Part shown: one piece after another, positions 1 to 10,903 of the stretch
Position numbering within the stretch: the first letter of the stretch is position 1
How the letters are laid out: each line of letters opens with the position of its first letter
Source of the DNA: Elymus sibiricus
Taxonomy: Eukaryota; Streptophyta; Magnoliopsida; Poales; Poaceae
NCBI GenBank assembly: GCA_039707655.1
Contig: CM077673.1
Location: 269,770,288 to 269,834,287, forward strand
Length of the DNA: 64,000 nucleotides
Direction of reading: 5' to 3'
Translations under genes and position numbers: made by a program
The notes under the pieces: model-generated
Database searches by the model: none
Told to the model about the DNA's origin: nothing
What the model saw: only the letters and a program-made list of their open reading frames with translations

Positions 1-284
1 CGTATGAGCATTTTGTTCACCAACAATACCTTACCCCCTTTTAATAGTATTGGCTTTCCTATGGACTCAAAGTGATTTCTCACAAAGTAAAATGTAGAGT
101 CCTCTTGCTTGAAGCTTTGCCAATCTATTTCTTTGCATCTTGGGGTATTTCCACAATCTCCACAATCCTTTTGCCAATCCTATCATTGAACTTTTCCTGA
201 AATATACTTAGTGGAAACATTAGTTCAATGACTTATATGTTGTTATTAATTACCAAAACCACCAAGGGAGCAAATGTGCTTTCA
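1..284 (-). repeat. 3' LTR (partial) of the Sirevirus-type element
   Basis: Near-identical to 8044-8330. Its outer part is cut by the window start. The inner end is the CA at 283-284, read as TG in element orientation, immediately followed by a polypurine tract. Confidence 0.88.
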
Positions 285-286
285 AT

Positions 287-731
287 CTCCCCCTTTTTGG
301 TAATTGATGACAACATATAGATCAAAGCTTCGACAAAGGTATAATCAATGAATATAATCGTCGCTTTGAGAAGTATGTGATAAGCAAGAGCTCCCCCTAA
401 ATTTGTGCATTATTTTAAGATTTTCGTTTGAATGGAAATGCACAATCGATTAGGTACATGGGGCACTTCTTCCATGTGACATACATCTTGATGGTGTGTG
501 AGAATAATAAGAGTTAATATCATAGCACAACACAATCAAGCAAAGGTGAATGATCATCTCATAAGCAACATAATGATAGGAAATAGTAGCAACATACATT
601 AAGCGTATGATCAAAACACCACATAGTTCAACACAAACAAATCAAAAGATCAAATGTTTTGAAAAAGCGGTAAAAACCAAACGCTCTCTCACTCGAAGCC
701 TAAAGATCTATATACACTTCTCCCCCTTTGG
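287..731 (-). other. Multiple polypurine tracts before the 3' LTR
   Basis: On the minus strand three G-rich tracts, each centred on GGGGGAG, occur at about 287-300, 391-398 and 719-731. A similar tract lies at 4193-4200. The copy at 287-300 abuts the LTR and is the likely plus-strand primer. Repeated polypurine tracts are a known Sirevirus hallmark. The role of the extra copies is not shown by sequence. Confidence 0.65.
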
Positions 732-764
732 CAACAAGTTACCAAAAAGTTCAAAGGCATATAG

Positions 765-3047
765 CTAAACGTTCTTGGGCTGATCTCCTCCGGTTGTTGA
801 TGAAGGAGTCGAGAGAACTGCGTAGGCGAAGATCTCAGCTGATGTCCAGGATGGAGTTGGAGTGGCAACTGGAGGCACTGGAGCTGATGGAGCTGAGGTG
901 ACAGTAGCAGGTGCTAATGAAGAGGGCCTCAAATCTGGAGCTGGCACTGTGGCTGATCTGGCCTGGGTAGTGAAGTGTGTGCCTGGCCTGAGAGGTGAGT
1001 CATCCTCATCATCATCATCATCTGAAGACTGAGGAAGAGGCACAGAGTCAACTTCCTTCTTGAGCTCATTGACTGTCTTGGTCAGCCCATCTACCTTGTC
1101 ATTAAGGGTCTTGATCCTGTTCTCAAAGATCCTGACAAGATTGTTTTGATTGTTCAGAATGTCCTTGATGTCCTTCTGCATGCCTTGAACGGATGAGATC
1201 AAGAGATCCATTTGCTCATTCCTGGATCTAGGGACCTGAGTACTAGTGGCTCTAGCTGGCTCTGCCTCTGCCTGTGCTTGAGCTGCAGCTGATGTGGGAT
1301 GTTCTGGGTCCATCACCACAATGTTGTCCTCTAAATCTGGCTGTAGGGGCAAATGGGGTCTGTCCAGAGCAAAGATGTGCTTCTCCAGCTTGGAGTTGAT
1401 GAGCATCTGAATGTAGGGTGCATAGCAGCATGAGCGCTTCTGATCAGCAGCAACCCTCTTCACTGTCTCTACTATCAAGTCCATCACACGAATCCTGGTG
1501 TGCCTATCAAGATGGATCAGCATGTTGATGGAATGGCCTCGAATCATCTTCTCATCTCCTGACTTGGGCATCAAAGTATGCCTCAATATGGTGTTCATGG
1601 TGCGGAGGCCAGCCTGGAGGAAGTAGATAGAACCTAACTTGTGAGATTTCAAGTTAGCAGCAGGGATAGCATTGTACATGTCCTTCATAGCATCATGGCT
1701 CTCCTTGGATTCAGAGTAGACATCCAAGTCACCATCCTGCACCTCTGGGACTCCTAAGATGGCAGCCCATTCATCAACAGTAGACTCGTATCTTGCTCCT
1801 TCTGTCATCCATACAATTCTACCATCTCCATAGAAATGAGCAGTGGAGTAGAATTGCATGATCATCTCGTTGTTCCATGCAGTGAACTCTTTGCCAACAA
1901 ACTCATCCAAGCCAATGCAATGAAAGTTGTCTTGAACATTTGGAAAGAAATCTTCATTAGCCTTGATGTACTGCCAATCAACATATCTCATATCGCTCAC
2001 AGCTGGACTCTTGTAAAGCAGCACAGTCTCATAGAAATCCTGTTGCTCCTTGGTGTAGAATCTGTAGTCCACAGCTGTCTTTCTCCTCTGGGCATATGGA
2101 TCAATGGCTCTCCATGCCCTCAAACCAGAATCCTTCCTCTTCTTCATGTCTTCAGCAAGTGGATGGCTGTCATTGTGTTCAGGAAGGTGTGGTCTAAGCT
2201 TCATCAAAGCAGACATGGCATCCTCATCCTCAACTCTGGAGGTAGTCCCTTTGTTCTTCTCAGAAGCTGGAATCTACCTGGATGTCCTCTTGGGTTTCTC
2301 AGCAGCAGCCTTCTTGGGGGCAGACTTGGTGCTCTTGGAGGGACCTTGCTTTGGCATAGCATCTGCCAAAAGCTTCTTTTGCCTCTTCTTGGGAGGGGCC
2401 TTGACAACCTATTCTTCCTCCTCCTCAGCAGCAGCACCAGCAGTCTCCTCTGGGTCCTCATACATGGATGTAGGCCTGCCAGTGACATAGACAATCCTCT
2501 TTCTGGCATGCTTCTTCTCTCCTGCCTTCTTAGGCAATGACTTCCTTGGGGGCTCAATGGTCATGGTAGCCCTAGCACTCTCAGGTGCTCTCATAGCTTC
2601 AGAGCTAGCATAAACCTTACTGACAGTCCTCCTGGAAGAGGTGGCTTCATTTGCAGACTTCTTAGCAGCTTTCTCTTGCTTCTTGGCAAGAACTTCCTCT
2701 GGAATAAAATCTGAATCCTCCTCATCTGAATTCAGCTTCTTCCTGGCCCTAGTAGCAGCCTTGGGCAACCCATGAGAACTGGGGGTGCCTGGATCTGAAG
2801 AGGAACTAGACTCAGGACTAGTGCCTGAATCCATCTCAACACTCTGCTCTCTGAAGTTGTTCTCACTGTCCTCAGCATTTGACATACACACCCTGTGAAT
2901 AGAGTATAGAGGAGCAGAAGAAGATGAGTCCTCACAAAATGCAACTATTTTTGAAGGTTTGAACTCAGAATTTCTCAAATTTTGCATTCTGCCAAATGTA
3001 TGTCGGTACAGCCGAGACAAAATTTTCAGACACACTGAGACTAACAA
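765..3047 (-). pseudogene. Env-position frame of the Sirevirus-type element, two in-frame TAG stops
   Basis: One reading frame of about 760 codons runs from 3047 to 765 and is broken only by TAG at 2409-2411 and TAG at 2274-2276. The upstream third is Ser/Glu/Lys-rich with basic patches. The 483-codon downstream part (from the ATG at 2216) has a globular segment resembling 'putative plant transposon protein' domains. It then has a heptad-like coiled coil at about residues 335-395, an acidic run of Asp/Glu and a Pro/Ala/Thr-rich tail. I see no convincing signal peptide or transmembrane segment, so a true envelope protein is not supported. Both stops read most simply as CAG-to-TAG changes. The position after the missing pol fits the extra ORF of Sireviruses. 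The function is unknown. The ATG at 3047 is only the first in the open frame and may not be the real start. Confidence 0.6.
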
Positions 3048-3059
3048 CCTGCTTTCTAG

Positions 3060-3715
3060 GAACTTGGCACCATTCTCGGTTTCACCGAAAATAGGTACTC
3101 GGTTCCACCGAGGTGTTCTCAGTGTGCCAGAAACAACAAATCGGTGCTACCGATTATTTTGCATCGGTTCTACCGAGATACATGAGGCGGACGGCAAAAC
3201 CTAAAAAATCCATCATTCGCTATTCTATTGAGTTTTCTAGAGGATAAAGAGATGTGCAATCGGTGGCTTATAGATAAATCTAACTTCATTGCGCAAGAAT
3301 CGGACGGGGAGCGCAAGAAGAATCGAATCCGTACCCTAACTTGGCGACGGATCCGCTACGGCGAAGACGGCGGCGAAAATGCCCATCGACGGCGAGGATC
3401 CCAGCGGTGGAGACGCACGGGGAAGCAAAGGCGACGACCCGGGGTCACGAATCGGCAGCTTAGGGTTTTGGGGCGCGACAGTTTGAAGATTGATTTTCAA
3501 AGCGTCGGGTCCACAGCATATATACCCCTCGCTGTCGGTGTCACCGATTCTAAATTTTCGGTGTCACCGAGTTCCTCAACTGTCAGCTGACAGGGAAACT
3601 CGGTGTAACCGAGAATATGGAATCGGTAGTACCGAGATTGAAAACTAGATCAACCCTAAGCATTCGGTGAGACCGAGAATTTTGGTTGGTTCCACCGAGA
3701 TGCACTTGGGAGGTT
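3060..3715. repeat. Cluster of TCGGT-N3-ACCGA dyads (internal)
   Basis: About ten degenerate copies of TCGGTNNNACCGA lie at roughly 3078-3180 and 3530-3705, e.g. TCGGTTTCACCGA and TCGGTGTCACCGA. The half-sites and the 3-nt spacer are conserved while the spacer sequence varies. The same motif is arrayed in this element's LTR at 7660-7980. Between the two groups (3190-3520) there is GC-rich sequence without a supported gene. Confidence 0.8.
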
Positions 3716-4615
3716 TTAATGGTCAGTCCTTTGTCGATACGGAACTCCGAGTGCTCCACACACAAAGGGATCGAAAAGGACTTGTTCAAATTTTGTGATG
3801 CAGCATGAATGGAATATGAGGTGAGAAAGCATAGATAGCTAGAGAGTGGTCCTAGGCATTCTTGTCCATCCAATTGGCAAAAGATAAATCAAAAACCAAA
3901 TAGCAACAATTGGATGTCCTCGAATGGGAAAAATAAATGCAGACCAACATGCTCACACAATAAGATGTCAAATGAAATCATGGCAAACATGCACAAACAT
4001 ACTAGCATCTAACAAGCACTTTGGCGATGACAAAGTCATCTATATATGAGTATATTGACTTAGGAGCCAAGTAAGAATACTTGATCATAGGTCATACTCA
4101 TCGTTTAAGCACAAGTGGGGTTACCACTTTTACATAAAGCATTTAATGTTGTCACATATTAAGAGATGCTTTGACTCAAGTCTTAGAGTAAAGCTCCCCC
4201 TTGATGTGACATCCCCCCATAGGAGGGATAAACTAACCTTGGGTTTTGTCGATGAAGACTTCATGTTGGTGAGGTAGTGGTGGATGCTCAAGGTTGATGA
4301 AGATCACCAAGAGTTGGGAGCATCCTTGTTGTTTCCTTACTCTTCTCACCTACATGGGTTAGTCCCAACACACAAGAGACAAATACAAGGATATCTATGG
4401 ACATGGAGTGCAAAGCATGTGTAATGATGTCCATTGATTTGTTGATTACCTTGTCCCTTGCTTACCTTTGAGGGAATGTGTGACTCCTTGAACTATTGCA
4501 TAGAGTTGATGTTGATTGCAAATAGTTCTTGCCAATAAAGAATGTGAGTGAATTTGATTGGCGGAGTCACCCCTCAAGAACTCTCTAGTTCTTCTTCTTG
4601 GGGACCCACATCAAG
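3716..4615. other. Non-coding spacer where pol is missing
   Basis: No frame here shows protease, integrase, RT or RNase H motifs. The stretch joins the end of gag (about 4615) to the dyad cluster and includes a polypurine-like tract at 4193-4218. It is best read as the scar of the pol deletion that made this lineage non-autonomous. Confidence 0.6.
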
Positions 4616-4779
4616 TTGATGGGGATCCTTGGTGTTGAAGTAGCCTTTGTAGAAGTTGAGCTTGAAGTAGCCTTGGGAACCCACTCCACCAAAGCTAGGG
4701 ATTCATCTTCATATGAGTCAATGTCCTCTTGAAGCTTGTTCTTGCCCTTGAGCTTGTGGTCTTGTGGTGGAAGGTCATC

Positions 4780-6760
4780 TTAAGTGTTTCTTCCCTTGGG
4801 AGGAGTATTTTCATACTTCTCTTTTTGAGGAACAAACTTGGGCTTGGGGTATTGACCTTCTTCCCATTCAACTCCATTAGCGTTGAAGTAGCCAACACCA
4901 TGGTTCTTTCGGTATCCTCCGTGCTTGCGTACAATTTCCTCAAATTGCTTACACCCGGAAAGACTCTTGTAGATACCTTTCTCTATAATTCCTTTCAATA
5001 AAGAATTTTCTTGCTCAACTGTAACTTGGCTAAGAGAATCATCATTAGTGGAATCAATAGAACTACTAGAAGCAACATCATTGGGTTTAGCGTTTTTATT
5101 GTTGCTACTAGATGAAGAACCTTTCTTGCCTTTGTTACTAGTTTGTTTAGATTTAACTTGTGGCATGAATGTAGACAAGAGTAGTCGTTTGGCTAGATAA
5201 GATGAAGTCTTCTTTCGGAAATCGTCATTGATAGCTTTAAGAAACTCATGCTCTTGCTCCAAGTTGAGCTTCTCGAAGCGTAGCTTCTCATGAGTTCTTA
5301 CAAGCTCTCTATGATTTTCAAGAGTAGATTCATGAGCTAACTTAAGAGTGGTTAGTTCTTTAGTTAGTTGTTCTCTTTTCATCTTATCATCATCAATTGA
5401 CTTATCTTTACTAGCATGAGAATTATCAAGTTCATTTTGACTAACATCACTAGTTTTATCAAAGAGCAAGTCATCATCACAAAGTAAATCATCTTCATTA
5501 CTATCGAAATCAAGATATTCGGGGTGTGATACCTTGGGGCCTTTAGCCATGAAGCAACTTCCACTCCCTTCGTTTGGTGAGTCAAATAGATCATAGGAGT
5601 TGGTAGTCACTAGAGCAAGTCCGGCAACACCTTCATCTTGACTATAGTCGGAGTCAGAGTGATAGCTTCTCTCGGAGTTGTTGTCGGAGTCGGAGCCGGA
5701 AACCCATTCACCAACATGAGCTTGATGTTTTCTTCTTGTGTAGCTCTTGGTGTACTTGTCCTTCTTCTCCGAATCCCTACTTCTCCTTGAGGGTCTTCTT
5801 TCATAATGATCATCTCTACTCCTTCTCTCTCTTTGAGGTGATTCATTCCTTGAGTTCGTCTTCTAGGTGACTCTTCTCTTCGTTTGTAGGGAGCCGTGCA
5901 CTCATTGGAGTAGTGTCCGGGCTTCCCACAATTGTAGCAATTGCGGTCACGACTTGACGAACGCTTCTCATCATATCTTGAGTTGGAGCTTTGTTCTTTG
6001 CCTCTATTCTTGTAGAACTTGTTGAATTTCTTGACCATGAGGCTTATCTCTTCATTGGTGACAAGGTTGTCGCTTGAGGTTGCGGGAGCATCACTTGTGG
6101 CTTTGTAAACACCACTAGACTTGTTGTGAAGCTCTTCTTTGTCTTTGAGTGTCATCTCATTAGCAACAATCCTTCCAATGACTTCCATAGGCTTGAGATC
6201 TTTGTAGTTGGGCATCATTTGGATCAATGTGCACACGGTGTCGTATCTCTCATCCAAAGCTCTGAGTATCTTCTTGATGATGAATTTGTCGGTCATTTCT
6301 TCGCTTCCTAAGCCGGCAATCTCATTGGTGATGAGAGCTAGCCTAGAGTACATCTCTGCGACTCCTTCATCTTGAACTTGTCAAGCTGACTTTGAAGAAC
6401 ATCCAACTTGGATTCTCTCACGGACTCGGTTCCTTCATGCATATCAACCAAAGTATCCCAAATCTCTTTTGCATTCTCAAGACGGCTGATTTTGTTGAAT
6501 TCTTCGGGGCATAGGCAGTTGAAGAGAATGTCACATGCTTGAACGTTGTATTGCAACATCTTCAATTCATCCGTGGTCGCTTCACGATCCGGTTCCTTTC
6601 CATCACCAAAGAATTCACCTTGCAAACCAACACGAACAACAGCCCATACGGCGGGGTTATGACCAAGAATATGCATTTTCATTTTGTGCTTCCAACTAGC
6701 AAAATTAGTGCCATCAAAGTACGGACCTCCACGGTGATAATTTCCCTCACTAGACGCCAT
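4780..6760 (-). pseudogene. gag: Copia gag of the Sirevirus-type element, two frameshifts
   Basis: The ATG at 6760 begins a Copia gag (UBN2-type) starting MASSEGNYHRGG, with the typical FDGTNFASWK segment. The frame is lost at about 6355, apparently through a small deletion, and resumes at 6353 with the rest of the gag core. A CCHC zinc knuckle (CYNCGKPGHYSNEC) is encoded near 5945-5905, followed by an Arg/Ser-rich stretch. A second single-base shift near 5865 moves the frame again. The last part (5610-4780) has a Ser/Asp-rich acidic region, a long coiled coil and a Lys-rich tail. This long coiled-coil C-terminus is usual for Sirevirus gag. The role in a living copy would be to build the virus-like particle and package RNA. 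This copy cannot make a full Gag. Confidence 0.82.
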
Positions 6761-6799
6761 ACTCTCCTAGGTTGTGAGACCAATGCAATGGAGACCAAA

Positions 6800-6811
6800 G
6801 CTCTGATACCA
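6800..6811 (-). other. Primer-binding site (initiator tRNA-Met type)
   Basis: The minus strand reads TGGTATCAGAGC two bases inside the LTR end at 6814. This is the standard Copia site complementary to the 3' end of initiator tRNA-Met, and it fixes the element's orientation. Confidence 0.9.
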
Positions 6812-7609
6812 CTTGTAGGACCGAAAGTATGTCTAGAGGGGGGGTGATTAGACTACTTGACCAAATAAAATTTCTACCTTTTCCCAATTTTTAGTGTTGG
6901 CAGATTTTAGCATTCGTGGCAAGTCAAGTACACCCTACACATGCATGTCTAAGAGTATAGCAGCGGAAAGTAACAACAAGCATGAGTAGAAAGGAAGGGT
7001 TGGAGGATCAAACGCAATTGTAGACACGATGATTTTTTCCCGTGGTTCCGATAGGTGGTGCTATCGTACATCCACGTTTATGGAGTCTTCAACCCACAGA
7101 GGGTAATGGTCGCGAGAGTCCACGGAGGGCTCCACCCATAAGGGTCCACGAAGTAGCAACCTTGACTATTCCATAACGGCTTCCGTCCACGAAGGACTAG
7201 CCTCACTATGGGTAGATCTTCACGAAGTAGGCGATCTCCTTGCCCTTACAAACTTCTTGGTTCAACTCCACAACACGAAGTAGGAGGCTCCCAAGTGACA
7301 CCTAACCAATCTAGGAGGCACCACCCTCCAAAAGGTAATAGGCTCGGCAATGTCAATGAACTCCTTGCTCTTGTGCTTCAAGATGATAGACTCCTCAACA
7401 CACAATCACTCTCTCACAGATTTGGCTTGGTGGAAGAGATGGGATTGGTGGAAAGCAACTTGTGGAGGCTAGAGATCAAGATTCATATGGTTGGAATGGA
7501 ATGTCATGATCTCAACACATGAGTAGGTGGCTCTCTCTCAGAAAACTGGATGGGGCAAGTATGGAATAGTTCTGAGTGCTTCTCTTTCGAGTAGGTGGTG
7601 GTGAAGGGG

Positions 7610-7617
7610 TATATATA
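7610..7617 (-). promoter_or_regulatory. TATA-like box in the Sirevirus-type LTR
   Basis: TATATATA followed on the minus strand by a C-rich stretch, in the middle of the LTR where the U3/R border is expected. The dyad array (7660-7980) lies just upstream of it in the direction of transcription, that is, in U3. Confidence 0.5.
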
Positions 7618-7659
7618 GGCATCTACAAAAATCCAACCGTTACACACAAAATGACCAAC

Positions 7660-7980
7660 TCGGTGACACCGATGTGTTAATCTCGGTGGTACCAAAATGA
7701 CCAAAAGGCAGTAACTTTTGAATCTCGGTGAGACCGATATATAAAACTCGGTTGCACCGATAAGGTGACCAACAGTCAGATTGCCCAATCTCGGTGACGC
7801 CGATTCAACAAACTCGGTGGTACCGATTTTGTGAAACTGCGTAACAGAAAGTTGGCAACCCAAACTCAGTGGCACCGAAGCAGAATCGGTTGCACCGAAA
7901 AGCTAGGGTTTGGCTTAGGTCTGTCTGAGTATGGGAATCGGTGGCACCGAGTGGAAGGTGTTGGTTGCACCGATTTTGGA
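7660..7980. repeat. LTR array of TCGGT-N3-ACCGA dyads
   Basis: About ten copies in 320 bp, spaced about 20-45 bp, e.g. TCGGTGACACCGA, TCGGTGAGACCGA and TCGGTGGTACCGA. Some copies have one arm changed, for example CAGTGGCACCGA. Arms are conserved and the central three bases are free. The array sits upstream of the LTR TATA box, as enhancer modules would. Confidence 0.82.
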
Positions 7981-9468
7981 TATTTGACTTTGGACAGACT
8001 TTTGTGGAAGAGCTTGTGGGTGTTTTTGGTGACTATCACTTGTGCACATATGAGCATTTTGTTCACCAACAATACCTTACCCCTTTTTAATAGTATTGGC
8101 TTTCCTATGGACTCAAAGTGATTTATCACAAAGTAAAATGTAGAGTCCTCTTGCTTGAAGCTTTGCCAATCTATTTCCTTGCATCTTGGGGTATTTCCAC
8201 AATCTCCACAATCCATTTGCCAATCCTATCATTGAACTTTTCCTGAAATGTACTTAGTGGAAACATTAGTGCAATGACTTATATGTTGTTATTAATTACC
8301 AAAACCACCAAGGGAGCAAATGTGCTTTCAATATTCACGCATGTAGTTGAATCAAAACCAACACAACCTTCTTGATATATATGTTCATGGTGTCCAGATC
8401 CTACTCATGATAGTAGTCAATGTTTATTATGCATAATGCATGCTCATGATCGTTTTCGCTCTCTAGCTGGCCGCTTCTCAATCTATTTGCTAGCCTTCGC
8501 CTGTACTAAGCGGGAATACTGCTTGTGCATCAAAATCCTTAAACCAAAGTTATTCCAGATGAGTCCACTATATCTACCTATATGCGGTATTGCCCTACCA
8601 TTTAAGTAAATTTGCATGTGCCACCTCTAAAAATTCAAATGAACATCTATTTTGTGTGCCTGGACCGCTCATGGAGCGACAGGGGGCGGTCAGTATCTTC
8701 CATGTTAAGCGGGTTATTCTCATGATGAGTGTTTATTCACTTGTCCTTACACGAGAGGGGCGGTAATAGGGATTCCTAGTCCCGAAATCAAAAATTACAA
8801 ATAATTAAACAAAACTCCCCTAGGAAAGTTGTTGGTTTGGACGGTACCCGTGGATTCGGCTAGCCGTGGAGTGTGATTGTTGGTGGAGGGGGAGTAAACC
8901 TTTACTTTTACTGCTTGGGAACCGCCGCTAATGTGTTTAGCATGGAAGATATTGATAAATCTTGGTCGTAACGTTGACAGGAAGGGTGCACCTCCCAAAA
9001 TTATATCTATCTCTGTTTTAAATCTTGAGCTCTCGCACCGCTGCAAATCCATGCTTCCCTCTACGAAGGGACTATCTATTTACTTTTATGTTGAGTCATC
9101 ACCTCCTCAAATAAGCGCCAGACCTGAGAGCACTATTGTCATCCTCATGCATTGTGTATAGTTAATGTTGGGTGCAGCATGACTGGATCTTTTCTACCAT
9201 GAATTACAATGTTTAGTCGCCGCTTGAACTTTGGAGGTGCTCTGCATTTATGTTTTGCAGTCTTAGAAAGGGCTAGCGAGATACCACTATTGTCATATTA
9301 TATCACGATTGTTTGGACAAAGTGTTGGCACGGTTAGTCATGATCTTTGCTGAAAACCTTGGTGCTACTTAAGCATATATATGTAAACAAGAACAAAAGA
9401 GTTCGTAAAAGTTTTTCTTTATCACTTTCAGTTTGTCAACTGAATTGCTTGAGGACAAGCAATGGGTT

Positions 9469-9482
9469 AAGCTTGGGGGAGT
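9469..9482 (+). other. Polypurine tract, Athila-type fragment
   Basis: AAGCTTGGGGGAGT directly precedes the LTR start TGATACGTCTCC, and is the same tract as at the other Athila-type element (17746-17759, minus strand). Confidence 0.85.
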
Positions 9483-9886
9483 TGATACGTCTCCGTCGTA
9501 TCTACTTTTCCTCACACTTTTGCCCTTGTTTTGGACTCTAATTTGCATGATTTGAATGAAACTAACCTGGACTGACACTATTTTCAGCAGAACTACCATG
9601 GTGTTGTTTTTGTGCAAAAATAAAAGTTCTCGGAATTGTACGAAACTTTTTGAAGATTTATTTTACAATAAATAAAAAATACTGGAGCCAAGAACCACCG
9701 GAGTGGGAGCTCTGGCTGGGCACGATACACCAGGGCGTGCCAGCCCCCCCAGGCGTGGTTGAATTGACAACTCAACTGCTAATACTCTCAAATATTCTTT
9801 GGCTCCCCTTGTGTCGAATCTATAAATTTGGGTTGAATACTCTACCCTCGAAAACTGTTGCGATCCCCTATACTTGTGGGTTATCA
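9483..9886 (+). repeat. Athila-type 3' LTR with about 1 kb internal deletion
   Basis: It starts TGATACGTCTCC and ends GGGTTATCA, but is only 404 bp, against 1407 bp in the intact LTRs and 1360 bp in the solo copy at 58698-60057. The two outer parts align with those LTRs. They are joined near 9753, where a run of C meets AGGCGTGGTTG, so the middle was removed by a simple deletion. Confidence 0.85.
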
Positions 9887-10013
9887 TGAGTCCTCCTCCC
9901 GCAATCGTCGCCCGGCCCACGCGTGCACGACCCAAGCGTGACCGCGCCCACGACTGCCACTTCTCGCGCCCTCCGTACACGCCCCACACGCTGAGCCACC
10001 CGTTAAATCGCCC
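9887..10013. other. Old GC-rich host sequence, first piece
   Basis: CpG-rich DNA between the Athila-type fragment and the SMART element. It has no supported frame. It appears to be the first of several pieces of one pre-insertion sequence that resumes at 10313-10371, 16115-16327 and 36668-36960. Confidence 0.4.
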
Positions 10014-10312
10014 CGGGCCCCCTCTCTCCATAAGTTCGGACTATTGGTTGCGTTGGCTAGTGCATGAATCTTAACATGGTATCAGAGCCCAAGGTCTTGA
10101 GTTCAAGTCCTGGTTTTCGTAATTTATCCAAAAATTGTTGCCACTCCCATTTGTCTACGTATAGGTCTCTTGAGTTGTACCTTCGAGTCTATCCACGTGT
10201 TGACTTTCCTCGTCACACGTGAGAGGGGGTGTTGAAGTGTATATATGGATTGCCTAGCCCTTTCCATCAGTTCGGACTTTTGGTTGCGTTGGCTAGTGCA
10301 TGAAGCTTAACA
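10014..10312 (+). mobile_element. SMART/TRIM-like miniature LTR retrotransposon
   Basis: The last 60 bp of an 83-bp LTR (10230-10312) recur at about 10014-10076. The left copy is followed at once by the tRNA-Met primer site TGGTATCAGAGCC (10077-10089). A G-rich polypurine tract, GAGAGGGGG (10221-10229), precedes the right copy. The internal region is about 150 bp and non-coding. Miniature size, LTRs near 80 bp and a Met primer site are the definition of TRIM/SMART elements. The first 20 or so bases of the left LTR are replaced by GC-rich sequence, so the 5' end is truncated and no TSD can be shown. Confidence 0.82.
10230..10312 (+). repeat. 3' LTR of the SMART/TRIM element, 83 bp
   Basis: Begins TGTTGAAGTGTATATATGG and ends AGCTTAACA. 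It differs from the truncated left copy at a handful of bases. Confidence 0.85.
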
Positions 10313-10371
10313 CCTCTGACCTCTCCGCCTCGGTTGACAGATCGCCGGCACCATTCCTGCGAAGCCCGACC

Positions 10372-10860
10372 TGTCGTGGTTTTGTCACGGCATGATGTCC
10401 TCGTGAGAGAACTTAGCTGTGAGGCCATCGCAACTAGGTGGCGGCTTGAGAGGGGTTGGTAGGAATTGAGAGACGCGAGTTTACCCAGGTTCGGCCCCTC
10501 CGATGGAGGTAAAATCCTACGTCCTGTGTGTATTGATGATTAGGGTGATCTCGATTACAAGGGTGCTATCTTGCTACCTCTAATCTCGAGAGCCTCTAAT
10601 CTGTCTATCTCTAATGACTTGAACTTGTCTCTCCAAGACCTGTCTATTGAGACGTGTAAAAAACTTGACCCTCTTGGGTGCCCCGCCCATCCTTATATAA
10701 GTTGAAGGGGCGGGTTACATGTAGAGTCCTAGTAGGATTAGGACTTAACCTATTCCGACTTCCCATCGTTGGTTTCTTATTACGGGCTTCTCCCCATGGG
10801 ATTCTGAGCCCCGGGCTTCTTATCTCTAGACGGGCGGCTTACAACCGGGCGGCTTACAGC
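10372..10860 (-). repeat. 3' LTR of the LARD, truncated
   Basis: Matches 15362-15850 closely, then loses similarity at about 10860. The roughly 250 bp that should complete the LTR and the LTR/interior border are missing, so a deletion removed the junction. Confidence 0.82.
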
Positions 10861-10903
10861 AGGGACTTCTGCAGAGCTGATTATGTAGACTTGATGAGCA
10901 ATG

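Larger units (their letters stand above)
1..8330 (-). mobile_element. Sirevirus-type Copia retrotransposon without pol, truncated by window edge
   Basis: Seen: bases 1-284 repeat at 8044-8330, which fixes the two LTRs. The right LTR (6814-8330) starts TGTAGGACC and ends CA. A tRNA-Met-type primer site adjoins it, so the element reads right to left. In that order it holds a gag with CCHC knuckle, about 1 kb with no protease, integrase, RT or RNase H, a repeat-rich spacer, a long env-position frame and several polypurine tracts before the 3' LTR. Known: a coiled-coil-rich gag, an extra frame after pol and multiple polypurine tracts are typical of Sireviruses (Maximus-like in Triticeae). Inference: non-autonomous, moved by a related element. 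It inserted into the Athila-type fragment that resumes at 8331. The left TSD lies outside the window. Confidence 0.82.
6814..8330 (-). repeat. 5' LTR of the Sirevirus-type element
   Basis: It begins TG at 6814 and ends CA at 8330, 1517 bp. The right part matches 1-284. Inside it are a TATA-like box near 7610 and an array of ten CGGT-N3-ACCG dyads. The sequence after 8330 is unrelated Athila-type DNA. Confidence 0.88.
8331..9886 (+). mobile_element. 3' fragment of an Athila-type Gypsy element
   Basis: The stretch is the reverse-complement relative of 17746-18980 plus an LTR, so it is the 3' end of the same family as the element at 16339-35092, on the other strand. It contains non-coding 3' DNA (8331-9468), a polypurine tract and a shortened LTR. 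The left side was cut by the Sirevirus-type insertion and continues beyond the window. Confidence 0.8.

Noticed and set aside
765..3047. True envelope gene in the Sirevirus-type element
   Set aside because: No signal peptide or transmembrane stretch is visible in the frame.
6800..6811. tRNA-Met gene fragments
   Set aside because: Only the 12-18 bases of primer-binding sites are present, always next to LTR ends.
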